Part shown: positions 35,329-44,194 of the stretch, piece by piece
Numbering within the stretch: position 1 is the first letter of the stretch
How the letters are laid out: every line of letters begins with the position of its first letter
From: Nocardia suismassiliense
GTDB lineage: Bacteria > Actinomycetota > Actinomycetes > Mycobacteriales > Mycobacteriaceae
NCBI RefSeq assembly: GCF_900269665.1
Contig: NZ_LT985361.1
Coordinates: forward strand, 4,238,453 to 4,302,452
DNA length: 64,000 bases
Direction: 5' to 3'
Translations under genes and position numbers: made by a program
The notes under the pieces: generated by a model
The model's input: only the letters and a program-made list of their open reading frames with translations
What the model was told of the DNA's origin: nothing
Database searches by the model: none

Positions 35329-36354
35329 TCAGAGGTATTCGGACGTATCCGATGTGGTCGTGAACGTGCGGCGGTAGGAGGTCGGTGTGACACCGAGATG
35401 CCGGCGGAACTTCGCCCGCAGATTGGCGGCGGTGCCGAGACCACAGTGATGTGCGATGCGTTCGACGGGCAAATCTGTGGTCTCGAGCAGTTGCTGGGCG
35501 TGAGTGAGACGTTCACGCGACAACCATTGCTGCGGGGTCATCGAAGTGGCGACCTTGAACCGGCGGATCAGGGTGCGGTGGCTCAGTCCAGCGTGGCGGG
35601 CCAAGTCCGCCACGGTGAGGTCCTCAGCGAGACGTGCACGCGCCCAACGCAATAGCTCGGGCTCCGCGGGCGGGTCACCCTGGTGTGCTGAGGCTGGCAC
35701 GTACTGGGCTTGTCCACCGGAGCGGTGCGGCGGCACCACCATGCGCCGCGCTACTTCGGCGGCGACAGCGGCTCCGTGGTCGCGGCGGATCAATTCCAGG
35801 CACAAGTCGATTCCCGCCGCGGTGCCCGCGGAGGTCCAGATGTTGCCGTCCTGGTGGTAGAGCACGTCGGGCGCGACGGTGACGCGCGGGTATTGCGCGG
35901 CCAGCGCGGTGGCATGCATCCAGTGGGTGGTGGCGGTGCGCCCGTCGAGCAGTCCGGCTTCGGCCAAGACGAACGCCCCCGAACAGATCGAGGCGATGCG
36001 GATCCCGCGCCGGTCGGCCTCGCGCAGCACAGCCAGCAAGGCCTGCGGTGCACCGATCCCGTCTAGGGGGTCCGCGCGCCCGGTCACGATGATGGTGTCC
36101 ACAGTGGTGAGCTCAGCGAGCGCGCTGGCGTGTGCTGCCAGGAACCCCACGGTCAGCGGAGTGCTCGGTTCGGTGGGATGCACGCTGAACCGGTACCACG
36201 GATCAGCCAGGTCGCGGCGATGGATGCCGAAGACCTCACACACCAGCGCCGCTTCGAAGATCGGCGTCTCCGGAATCACGGCCAACCCGATCGAATGCGC
36301 CCTGGGGAACTCGGGATCGGCGGTGCCTCGAACGTGTGCAACGGATCGCGACAT
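35329..36354 (-). CDS. GlxA-family transcriptional regulator (DJ-1/PfpI domain + AraC HTH)
   Basis: Regulator of 341 residues. The N-terminal DJ-1/PfpI-like domain (residues about 20-185) includes the nucleophile-elbow region IASICSGAFVLAEAGLLDGR with its cysteine, although these regulators are generally not enzymes. The C-terminal AraC domain reads LTVADLARHAGLSHRTLIRRF and VERIAHHCGLGTAANLRAKF. ATG 36354. No target gene is obvious: the trefoil gene converges on it and the dehydratase lies upstream on the same strand. The 150 bases past its stop hold no gene. Confidence 0.88.
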   Translation of the reverse strand: MSRSVAHVRGTADPEFPRAHSIGLAVIPETPIFEAALVCEVFGIHRRDLADPWYRFSVHPTEPSTPLTVGFLAAHASALAELTTVDTIIVTGRADPLDGIGAPQALLAVLREADRRGIRIASICSGAFVLAEAGLLDGRTATTHWMHATALAAQYPRVTVAPDVLYHQDGNIWTSAGTAAGIDLCLELIRRDHGAAVAAEVARRMVVPPHRSGGQAQYVPASAHQGDPPAEPELLRWARARLAEDLTVADLARHAGLSHRTLIRRFKVATSMTPQQWLSRERLTHAQQLLETTDLPVERIAHHCGLGTAANLRAKFRRHLGVTPTSYRRTFTTTSDTSEYL

Positions 36355-36541
36355 TCAACCCCCAAACGTCCGAACGCTTACCCATCAACGTGTCAGTACG
36401 AGGGTGAAATCGCAACTACACACAACTGGGGTCTTGCTCCCCGCTTCGTGGCTCCGGCGACCGGATTCGTTCCGCCGCTGCGGCTTCGGCCGCGAGCGGC
36501 CGACGACCGTTGGATGGGCCGGCTACGAACGTTTCGCTGAC

Positions 36542-37573
36542 TTACGCCAGGCGGACTTCGGCGGTGGCCAAGCCGAAAATTTTGCGGCCTGCGGATTTTG
36601 CGACGAGGACGAGGACGGCGGAGCGGGTTTCGGGGTCGAGGGATTTGACGCGGGCGGTGAACTCGACGGTGCCGATGGAGCGGGCGTCGACGACGGTGTA
36701 GTTGGAGAGGCGGACGCCGTAGCGGGTCATGGCGCCCGGGTCGCCGAGCCAGTCGGTGAGGTAACCGGCGCCGAGGCCCATGGTGAGCATGCCGTGGGCG
36801 ATCACGTCGGGCAGGCCGGTCAGGGTGGCGATGGCGTCGTGCCAGTGGATGGGGTTGGCGTCGCCTGCGACACCGGCGTAGTTCACGAGGTCGCCGCGGG
36901 TGAGTTGGTTGATGCGGGGCGGGAGTTCGTCGCCGACGGTGAGGTCCTCGAAGCGAATCGTGGTGCGCGGGAGTCGCGTTCGGGAGACCTCGGACAGGCT
37001 CGTGCTCGGCGCGACGGTCCGGGTCGATTCGCCGGGGGTGCTGGAGGCGGGCGCGGCGCGGGAGGGGAGTTCGATGCCGTGCATGATCACCCGCTCGATC
37101 GCGTCGCCGATCCCGGCGGCGACGTCATTGCCGGTGATGCCCGCGACGGTGGTGTGCATGACCTGCACGACCCGCCCGGTCTGGTCGGTGAAGGTGTTCT
37201 TGATGGTGAGCAGGTCGTTGCCCGCGATGCGGCGCACCGACGCGAGTTCGACATCGCTGATCAGCCGATCGCCGGTGACCACCGGCTGATACATCTCGAA
37301 GACCTGATCGGTTTGCACGAACACGTCGTAACCGGTGATGACGGTCTCGAAGAGCTTGCGGTTGGCCAGCATCGCGGGGATGGAGACGAACGTGGTCGGC
37401 GCGACCAAGCCGGCGTAGCCGAGCTCGTCGGCGGCGTCCTCGCTCCAGTGCGCCGGATGGAAATCCTGCACCGCACGCGCGTACTCGCGGATCTTCTCCC
37501 GGCCGACCTCGTAATAGTCGTCAGCACGATAGTGGTGCCCGACCAGTGCGGCCACATCGAACGTCGCTTCCAT
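36542..37573 (-). CDS. MaoC-type fused (3R)-hydroxyacyl-thioester dehydratase (HadA/HadB-like)
   Basis: Hydratase of 343 residues made of two hot-dog domains: an N-terminal FAS1-type half (REKIREYARAVQDFHPAHW) without catalytic residues and a C-terminal MaoC half with the hydratase motif NYAGVAGDANPIHWHD (catalytic Asp and His). This is the HadA/HadB arrangement in one chain; mycobacterial HadAB are separate. Possible roles are dehydration in a FAS-II-like cycle or hydration in beta-oxidation. ATG 37573 follows AGGAG. It is a single gene between two 70-190-base gaps. Confidence 0.82.
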   Translation of the reverse strand: MEATFDVAALVGHHYRADDYYEVGREKIREYARAVQDFHPAHWSEDAADELGYAGLVAPTTFVSIPAMLANRKLFETVITGYDVFVQTDQVFEMYQPVVTGDRLISDVELASVRRIAGNDLLTIKNTFTDQTGRVVQVMHTTVAGITGNDVAAGIGDAIERVIMHGIELPSRAAPASSTPGESTRTVAPSTSLSEVSRTRLPRTTIRFEDLTVGDELPPRINQLTRGDLVNYAGVAGDANPIHWHDAIATLTGLPDVIAHGMLTMGLGAGYLTDWLGDPGAMTRYGVRLSNYTVVDARSIGTVEFTARVKSLDPETRSAVLVLVAKSAGRKIFGLATAEVRLA

Positions 37574-37643
37574 CAAGCCGCTCCTCGTTGCAGATCCCCG
37601 CGCACATCGTAAACGGCGTACGCAGCAGGGAATCCACTGGCGG

Positions 37644-39110
37644 TCAGTCGAGCCAGATCGCTAGTTCGTCGGCACGCGGGTCGGCCACGGCGTGGGAGCG
37701 TGGGGCGTCGAAGGTCATGACGGTCCGGGTGCCTGCGTCGTATGGGGTCCAGCAGGGAGTGCGCCCGTGCGCGAAATCGACCCAGATGTGGTGCATTTCG
37801 GAGGCTAGGGTCTGGGGCGGGACGTCGGTGCCGACCAACTTCGGCGTGCCTTCGACGGTCAAGGTATCGAAGACGAAGGCGATTTCGAGGGCGTGGCAGG
37901 CGCGCAGGTCCAGATGAGTAGTGGGCCAGGCGAATTCGTAGACGTGCGCGGTGGCGGCAGCTTCGGCCACCCGGACTGCGGGGATCCGGAAAGCCCAGTC
38001 GGTGAGGATGGCGGCCATCAGGTCGCCAGGGCTCGCATCGGGGCGGTTGGCCGCATAGATGTCGGCGATGGCCGGGTCGAGTCGCCGGGCGGTCAGCGTT
38101 TTGGCGAGTAGTTCCGGAGTCAGCGTCGCGGTGAGTCCCGCAGGCGCCAAGTACAGGCGGAATTCGTCGGCGTTGCTGCCGACGATGAGCGGAATATCGT
38201 CCGCAGCACCGCCGGCGATGGCGTCGAGGGGGAGTTGCGTGAGGCTGTGGCCGTCGATCGTGGGCACGAAAGCCATCAGACCCAGCCCTGCGTCGATGGA
38301 GGACTCACCCCAACGGCTGGGGAGCTGTTGGACCATGAAGTCGAGCGCCAGGTTTCGCTCAGCCTCGAGCAGCGCGGGGATACCGGCGTCTTCGGGAGCG
38401 GTCTTCAGTCGCCCGACGAAATCGGCGGCCACCAGTCGCGCGTCGTCGAGAGTCGATGCGATGGTTCCGTTGCCGCTTTGAATGATCGCGCGCTGGAACA
38501 AACCCTTCGTCAAAGGCGAGGCGATCAACGTGGTGACACTCATGGCACCCGCGGATTCGCCGAAGACGGTGACTCGCTCGGAGTCCCCGCCGAACGACGC
38601 GATATTGTCGCGAACCCACTGGAGTGCGGCGATCTGGTCGAGCAGACCGCGATTGGCGGGAGCCCCGTCGATCGCCGCGAAACCGATGGCCCCGAGCCGA
38701 TAGTTGATGCTGACCAGCACCACCCCGTCACGGGCGAACGCGTGCCCGTCGTAGACGGAGACAGCGCTGGAACCGACCCGGAACGCCCCACCGTGAATCC
38801 ACACCATCACCGGCAGGCCCGAGGCCGTCGGATCGGGCGTCCACACGTTGAGGTTCAGAAATTCGGGCCCGTCGATGATCGGGTTGTGCAAGATCGAGCG
38901 CAGGGGCTCCGGGTAACCCAATTGCGGCGCGGTCGCCCCGAAGCGGGTCGCATCCCGCTCTCCGTCCCACCTCGGTGCCGGACCCGGCGCCTGAAACAGC
39001 GCCGCACCCAATGGTGCTGCCGCATAAGGTATTCCGAGGAACGCGCTCACCGACCCGGTGGCATTGCCACGGACCTTGCCTTGGGATAGCGCGACTACTG
39101 ACGCATGCAT
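37644..39110 (-). CDS. type-B carboxylesterase/lipase
   Basis: Alpha/beta hydrolase of 488 residues in the carboxylesterase (COesterase) family. The oxyanion motif HGGAF is at 106-110, the nucleophile Ser186 is in GESAGAM, and NYRLGAIGF is a family mark; acid and histidine partners lie in the second half. No signal peptide, so cytoplasmic. ATG 39110 with AGGAATC upstream; the preceding TTG is in frame but less likely. It diverges from a short SDR gene. Substrate probably small esters or carbamates. Confidence 0.88.
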   Translation of the reverse strand: MHASVVALSQGKVRGNATGSVSAFLGIPYAAAPLGAALFQAPGPAPRWDGERDATRFGATAPQLGYPEPLRSILHNPIIDGPEFLNLNVWTPDPTASGLPVMVWIHGGAFRVGSSAVSVYDGHAFARDGVVLVSINYRLGAIGFAAIDGAPANRGLLDQIAALQWVRDNIASFGGDSERVTVFGESAGAMSVTTLIASPLTKGLFQRAIIQSGNGTIASTLDDARLVAADFVGRLKTAPEDAGIPALLEAERNLALDFMVQQLPSRWGESSIDAGLGLMAFVPTIDGHSLTQLPLDAIAGGAADDIPLIVGSNADEFRLYLAPAGLTATLTPELLAKTLTARRLDPAIADIYAANRPDASPGDLMAAILTDWAFRIPAVRVAEAAATAHVYEFAWPTTHLDLRACHALEIAFVFDTLTVEGTPKLVGTDVPPQTLASEMHHIWVDFAHGRTPCWTPYDAGTRTVMTFDAPRSHAVADPRADELAIWLD

Positions 39111-39178
39111 CAAGATTCCTCACCTCGCCGACGACACCTTGAACGTCTCACACCCGACCGGGTCACTAGGGTGGAATG

Positions 39179-39763
39179 ATGCGGATCTTTCTGGCCGGTG
39201 CGACCGGCGTCATCGGAACACGGTTGGTCCCGCTGCTGGTAGAGGCCGGACACGACGTCGCGGGCATGACCCGATCGGCCACCAAGGCCGACCAGGTACG
39301 CGACGCCGGAGCGGTACCGGTGGTCTGCGACGTCTACGACCTGGACGCATTGACCACGGCCGTAGTCGACTTCCGCCCCGACCTGGTGATGCACCAGCTG
39401 ACCGATCTACCCGACGACGCCACCCTGCTCCCGGAACGCGCCGACGCGAACGCCCGCATCCGCACCGAGGGCACCCGCAACCTCATCGCCGCCGCCCGCG
39501 CCGCCGGAGCCAAACGGTTCCTCGCCCAGAGCATCGCCTGGGAACCGGCGGGCGGCCGCGGCCAGGTCATCCAGGACCATGAGGCGGCCGTGCTCGACAT
39601 CGATGGTGTCGTCGTGAAGTACGGCCAGTTCTACGGCCCCGGCACCTATTACGAAGACCAGCATCCACCGCACCCCCGCGTGCACGTGTATGACGCTGCG
39701 GTACGGACGATTCCGCTGCTCGAGGCATCGACAGGAGTGATCATCGTCGCCGACGTGGCGTAA
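39179..39763 (+). CDS. NAD(P)-binding SDR-type protein (short epimerase-like)
   Basis: Rossmann-fold protein of 194 residues. The nucleotide motif FLAGATGVIG is at the N-terminus, and SIAWEPAGG and KYGQFYGPGTYYED mark the middle of an atypical extended SDR. It is about 100 residues shorter than usual members, though it ends cleanly in GVIIVADVA. It could be a functional short form or a truncated gene. ATG 39176 or 39179. It converges with the large flavoprotein operon 45 bases away. Confidence 0.65.
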   Translation: MRIFLAGATGVIGTRLVPLLVEAGHDVAGMTRSATKADQVRDAGAVPVVCDVYDLDALTTAVVDFRPDLVMHQLTDLPDDATLLPERADANARIRTEGTRNLIAAARAAGAKRFLAQSIAWEPAGGRGQVIQDHEAAVLDIDGVVVKYGQFYGPGTYYEDQHPPHPRVHVYDAAVRTIPLLEASTGVIIVADVA

Positions 39764-39807
39764 CCCGCCGAGCCTCGCGTAGCGGCCTCGGGAATCCGTT
39801 GTCCGCG

Positions 39808-42495
39808 TCAGGCGATGGGTTGCGGCAACGCGCGGCGCGCATAGGCGCGGACATCGGCATCCACATCGTCGACGGCCCGCTCCAGCGCCGCGAGTGCCTC
39901 GCCGCTGTCCGGCCAGGTGGACAACGCGAGCACCGCCGCCTTGCGTACATCGAGATGCGGGTCTCGCAAGGCTTCCGCCAGGACGGGCACGGCGGCCTCG
40001 GCGCTGGCCCCGGCCAGGCCCCGGGCCGCGCCGACCCGAACCTGCCAGGCCGAATGACGCAGTGCGGCAGACAGTTCGGTGATATCGGCCGAGCCCGCGC
40101 CGAGCACGGCGAATGCCGCGAGCGCGGCAGCACGGACGAGCGGATCGTGGTCCCCGGCCAGCCTTCGGATGACCTCGGTACCGCCGTCACCGATGGCGGC
40201 CAGGCCCTGCGCCACCGCGATCCGGACCTCACGGATGTCATCACCGGCGACGGACGCGACCGCAGTCCGATCATCGAGCGATACGAGCGCACGCACCGCT
40301 TCGATCCGCACGCGATGGTCCGAATCCGACAGTGCCGCTGCATAGTCTGGCGCCGACCCGGCGCGCAACGCACGCAACAGATCGATGACGGTGGCACGCA
40401 CGACGGGATCCGGCGACCCGAGCCGGGCCGAAAGCCCGGCCGCCGAGGGCAATACCTCGACGAGCTCCCGCAGGCTCGCCGCGGCCGCCCGGCGGACCGA
40501 GGCAGCGTCATCGTCGAGCGCGTCGACCAGCACCGCCGCGAAACCGTCCGGTGTGTTCTCGGTGAGCACGGAGAGCGCCGCGACCCGCACGCCGCTGTCC
40601 TCGTCGGTGAGGTAGCTCGACAACTCCGGCACGGTCGGCGCATCGAGGGCGAGCAGCGCGACGTGGCGCGGCGACGGGGGAGCCACGGTTTCCCGAGCCG
40701 GATCGACCACATCGGCCTGCTGTGGCGCACGGCCGCCACGCGGGGCGGGCTGATGTACCGGGATGATCGTGGCATCGGCGGAGGTCAGATCATCGAGCTC
40801 GGGGACAGGAACCAGGTACGGCGCGACGGGACGCTTGTGGAATTCCATTGCGCCGTCCGCGTTCTTGCGAAGGTTGAGGTGGTACCGCCACGCCACATCG
40901 TCGCGTTCGGGCAGGTCGGCCCGCTCGTGATAGAGCCCCCACCGGGACTCCGTGCGGGTCAGCGAGCTGCGGGCGGCCATCTCCGCGCAGTCGCGGATGA
41001 ACGACACCTCGACGGCCCGCATCAGCTCGTGCGGGGTCTGCGCGCCGATCTCGGCGATCTCGCTGCGCATCCGGTCGAAGGTCTCGACCGCGATCGAGAG
41101 TTTGGCGGCGGTCTTCGGCGGCGCCACATAGTCGTTGACGAACCGGCGCAGCTTGTACTCCACCTGCGGCTGCGGCGGACCCGCCGGATGGCGCAGCGGC
41201 CGATAGATCAGCTCGTGCGCTTCGGCCAGTTGATCCTCGGGCAAAATCTCGGGTGGCGCGACATCGGCGAGCGTCGACGCGGCATGCGCGCCGGCGAGAT
41301 CGCCGAAGACGAACGCGCCGATCATGTAGTTGTGCGGCACGCACGCCAGGTCGCCCGCCGCGTAGAGGCAGGGCACCGTGGTGCGCGCATGCTCGTCCAC
41401 CCACACGCCCGACGCGGAATGTCCGCCGCACAAGCCGATTTCGGAGATGTGCATCTCGATGTCGTGCGTGCGGTAGTCGTGCCCGCGGTTGGCGTGGAAG
41501 GTGCCCCGAGTCGGCCGCTCGGTGGTGTGCAGAATCCCCTCGAGCGTCGTGAGCGTCTCGTCGGGCAGATGTGAAACCTTGAGATAGATGGGTCCGCGCG
41601 CGGACTCTATCTCCCGCTTGACCTCTGCCATCATCGCGCCCGACCAGTAATCGGAGTCGACGAATCGCTCACCCTGCGCGTTCACCTGATAGCCGCCGAA
41701 CGGGTTGGCCACATAGGCGCAGGCCGGCCCGTTGTAATCCTTGATCAGCGGGTTGATCTGGAAGCACTCGATCCCGCTGAGCTCCGCGCCCGCGTGATAG
41801 GCCATCGAATAGCCGTCGCCCGCGTTCGTCGGATTCTCGTAGGTGCCATACAGATAACCGGAGGCGGGTAGGCCGAGCCGACCGCACGGGCCGGTAGCCA
41901 GGATCACCGACTTGGCACCGACTGCCACGAATTCGCCGGTGCGCGTGTGCAATGCGGCCGCGCCCACCGCGCGTCCACCGTCGGTGAGCACGCGGACCGG
42001 CATCAGCCGGTTCTCGATCCGGATCTTCTCCCGCATCTTCCGTTGCCGCAGTACGCGATACAGCGCCTTCTTGACGTCCTTGCCCTCCGGCATGGGCAGC
42101 ACATAGGAACCGGAGCGATGCACCCGGCGCACCGCGTATTCGCCGTACTCGTCCTTCTCGAACTTCACGCCGTAGCGCTCCAGCCGCTGCACCATGGCGA
42201 AGCCGCGGGTCGCGGTCTGATAGACCGTGCGCTGGTCGACGATGCCGTCGTTGGCCCTGGTGATTTCGGCGACGTAGTCCTCGGGCTCGGCCTTGCCGGG
42301 GATGACGGCATTGTTCACCCCGTCCATTCCCATCGCCAGCGCCCCCGAGTGCCGTACGTGCGCCTTCTCCAGCAGCAGCACATTCGCGCCTGCCTCGGCG
42401 GCGGTGAGCGCGGCCATGGTGCCCGCGGTGCCGCCGCCGATGACGAGCACATCGCAGTCCAGCCGGATCCGATCGGACAGCTCCGGAATGTTCAC
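39808..42495 (-). CDS. AprA-like FAD oxidoreductase fused to HEAT repeats
   Basis: Flavoprotein of 895 residues. Residues about 1-560 match the fumarate reductase/adenylylsulfate reductase alpha fold: FAD motif CDVLVIGGGTAG near 14-25, GALAMGMDGVNN, ILATGPCG, and ARGPIYLKV as in AprA. Residues about 620-895 are at least eight HEAT-like repeats (SPDPVVRATVIDLL, DHRVRIEAVRAL, DPLVRAAALAAF). GTG 42495 with GGAGGAG upstream overlaps the ATPase stop in GTGA. An AprB-like ferredoxin is encoded in the same operon. Likely a cytoplasmic redox enzyme acting on the substrate brought in by the ABC system, with HEAT repeats as a docking scaffold; the actual reaction is unknown. Confidence 0.82.
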   Translation of the reverse strand: MNIPELSDRIRLDCDVLVIGGGTAGTMAALTAAEAGANVLLLEKAHVRHSGALAMGMDGVNNAVIPGKAEPEDYVAEITRANDGIVDQRTVYQTATRGFAMVQRLERYGVKFEKDEYGEYAVRRVHRSGSYVLPMPEGKDVKKALYRVLRQRKMREKIRIENRLMPVRVLTDGGRAVGAAALHTRTGEFVAVGAKSVILATGPCGRLGLPASGYLYGTYENPTNAGDGYSMAYHAGAELSGIECFQINPLIKDYNGPACAYVANPFGGYQVNAQGERFVDSDYWSGAMMAEVKREIESARGPIYLKVSHLPDETLTTLEGILHTTERPTRGTFHANRGHDYRTHDIEMHISEIGLCGGHSASGVWVDEHARTTVPCLYAAGDLACVPHNYMIGAFVFGDLAGAHAASTLADVAPPEILPEDQLAEAHELIYRPLRHPAGPPQPQVEYKLRRFVNDYVAPPKTAAKLSIAVETFDRMRSEIAEIGAQTPHELMRAVEVSFIRDCAEMAARSSLTRTESRWGLYHERADLPERDDVAWRYHLNLRKNADGAMEFHKRPVAPYLVPVPELDDLTSADATIIPVHQPAPRGGRAPQQADVVDPARETVAPPSPRHVALLALDAPTVPELSSYLTDEDSGVRVAALSVLTENTPDGFAAVLVDALDDDAASVRRAAAASLRELVEVLPSAAGLSARLGSPDPVVRATVIDLLRALRAGSAPDYAAALSDSDHRVRIEAVRALVSLDDRTAVASVAGDDIREVRIAVAQGLAAIGDGGTEVIRRLAGDHDPLVRAAALAAFAVLGAGSADITELSAALRHSAWQVRVGAARGLAGASAEAAVPVLAEALRDPHLDVRKAAVLALSTWPDSGEALAALERAVDDVDADVRAYARRALPQPIA

Positions 42496-43229
42496 AGCTC
42501 CTCCAAGATTCGGGCCCGCACAGCACTTCGGTCGACCTGCTGACGTGGGCGCGGCACCTCGACGACCGCGCGGAGCGTGCCGCCGCCGAGCACGGCGATG
42601 CGATCGCCGAGCAGCAGCGCCTCGTCCAGATCGTGGGTGACGAAGACGATGGTGGTGGGATGTGCGCGCCAGGTGTCGATCAGCAAGCGCTGCATGGTCG
42701 CCCGGGTCTGTGTGTCGAGGGCGCCGAACGGTTCGTCCATGAGTACCGCGCGGGGCGCACCGGCGAGGCTGCGCGCCAACTGCACTCGTTGCCGCATGCC
42801 GCCGGACAGATCCCGCGGCAGGAAGTCGGCGTAACCGGTCAGCCCGATCTCGCGCAGCCAATGCTCGGCCCGCTCTCTGCGGCTGCCGCGCGGCAGACCA
42901 CGCAGCCGCAACGGCAATTCGATGTTCTGGCGCACGGTGCGCCACGGCAGCAGCGCGTCGTCCTGGAACACCAGCGCGCGATCGGCCGACGGCCCGGTGA
43001 CCGTCGCATCGTCGGCCAGCACGGTACCGGCCTGCGGGGTGCGCAATCCGGCGAGCGCGCGCAACACGGTGGACTTGCCGCAGCCGGACTTGCCGACCAG
43101 AACCAGTATTTCGCCGGGCGCGACGTCGAGCTCGAGCTGATCGATGACGGTCCGGTCACCGTAGGAGATTCGGATACTGTTGAGACTCAGCCGCATTCCG
43201 AGCGTGTCGAGCGGAGCGGTCGTTGTCAT
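42492..43229 (-). CDS. ABC transporter ATPase, nitrate/sulfonate/taurine type
   Basis: ATPase of 245 residues of the SsuB/TauB/NrtD group. Walker A is VGKSGCGKST (residues 45-54), Q-loop FQDDALLPW, signature DLSGGMRQR and Walker B AVLMDEPFGALD. ATG 43229 overlaps the permease stop by four bases, and its own stop overlaps the flavoprotein start, so three genes are translationally linked. It energises uptake of the unknown substrate bound by the NosL-fused lipoprotein. Confidence 0.92.
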   Translation of the reverse strand: MTTTAPLDTLGMRLSLNSIRISYGDRTVIDQLELDVAPGEILVLVGKSGCGKSTVLRALAGLRTPQAGTVLADDATVTGPSADRALVFQDDALLPWRTVRQNIELPLRLRGLPRGSRRERAEHWLREIGLTGYADFLPRDLSGGMRQRVQLARSLAGAPRAVLMDEPFGALDTQTRATMQRLLIDTWRAHPTTIVFVTHDLDEALLLGDRIAVLGGGTLRAVVEVPRPRQQVDRSAVRARILEEL

Positions 43230-44194
43230 GCGGACACCTCTCTGGGAAGCCAGCGGGTGATTCTGCGGCCGGTCAGCTCGACGATTCCCGAGGTGCCGAA
43301 CCCGAGAATGCCGATGGTGATCATGCCTACGAACACGGCCGGATAGTCGACGATGGTGTAGGCCTGCCAGGTGCGGTAGCCGACGCCGAGCCGCCCCGAG
43401 ATCATCTCGGCCGAGATGAGACAGATCCACGCCACGCCCATCCCCACCGAGAGTCCGCTGAACACACCGGGCAGGATTCCCGGAAAGACCACGCGCACAA
43501 GGACACCCGCACGCGAAGCGCCCAGCGTGCGCACCGCGTCCTCCCAGACGGTCGGCAGCGCGCGCACCGCATGCCTGGTGCTGACCAGTACCGGGAACAC
43601 CGACGCGGTGAAGGTGATGAACACCATGCCGGATTCGTCGCTCGGGAACATCAGGATCGCCACCGGGACCAGCGCGATCGCGGGAATCGGGCGCGCCAGT
43701 TCGGTGAGCGGCCCGAAGATGTCGGCCAGCAGCCGGGAGCGGCCGAGCCCGATCCCGGCGAGGACGCCGACCGCCGCCGCGAGACCGAAGCCGGTCACGA
43801 TCCGGATCAACGATTGCGCGATGTCCAGGTAGTACTGGTGCGAGCCGAGGTGTTCGCCGAATTCGGCGATGATCTCGGTGACGGTGGGCAGCGTGTCGAA
43901 ACGCAGGCCGGCGCGGATGTTGTTGGCGGTGAGCAGTTGCCACAGGCCGACCGCGGCGGCAACCGAGGCCACCCGGAGCACGCGGGACCGCCAGAGGGGG
44001 AGGCCGGCGCGCGAGTTGTCCGTGCTGTGGTCGATCGAACCAGGAGTCACTACGGGGTTCGTCGGAGGGGCTTGCGCGCTCACTGCGTCGGTCGCCGGGC
44101 GGGCTTCGACTTTCGTCGGCACCTCATCCACGTTCGCCGCGATGACATCGGCGCCGGTGCCCGGGCTGTCGGTCGTCGGGGCTTCGGTGGTCAT
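43226..44194 (-). CDS. ABC transporter permease, SsuC/TauC type
   Basis: Membrane permease of 322 residues with six helices after an unusually long hydrophilic N-terminus of about 70 residues rich in Thr, Pro and Ala. The EAA loop reads AVRTLGASRAGVLVRVVFPGILPG, fitting the sulfonate/taurine/nitrate group. ATG 44194 overlaps the stop of the substrate-binding protein in ATGA. Partner of the adjacent ATPase. Confidence 0.9.
   Translation of the reverse strand: MTTEAPTTDSPGTGADVIAANVDEVPTKVEARPATDAVSAQAPPTNPVVTPGSIDHSTDNSRAGLPLWRSRVLRVASVAAAVGLWQLLTANNIRAGLRFDTLPTVTEIIAEFGEHLGSHQYYLDIAQSLIRIVTGFGLAAAVGVLAGIGLGRSRLLADIFGPLTELARPIPAIALVPVAILMFPSDESGMVFITFTASVFPVLVSTRHAVRALPTVWEDAVRTLGASRAGVLVRVVFPGILPGVFSGLSVGMGVAWICLISAEMISGRLGVGYRTWQAYTIVDYPAVFVGMITIGILGFGTSGIVELTGRRITRWLPREVSA

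Noticed and set aside
36355..36541. Hidden gene between the GlxA-type regulator and the dehydratase
   Set aside because: No frame has a start with ribosome site or coding-like third positions.
41981..42492. Rightward frames over the AprA-like flavoprotein gene
   Set aside because: Shadows of the GC-rich coding strand, no initiation signals.
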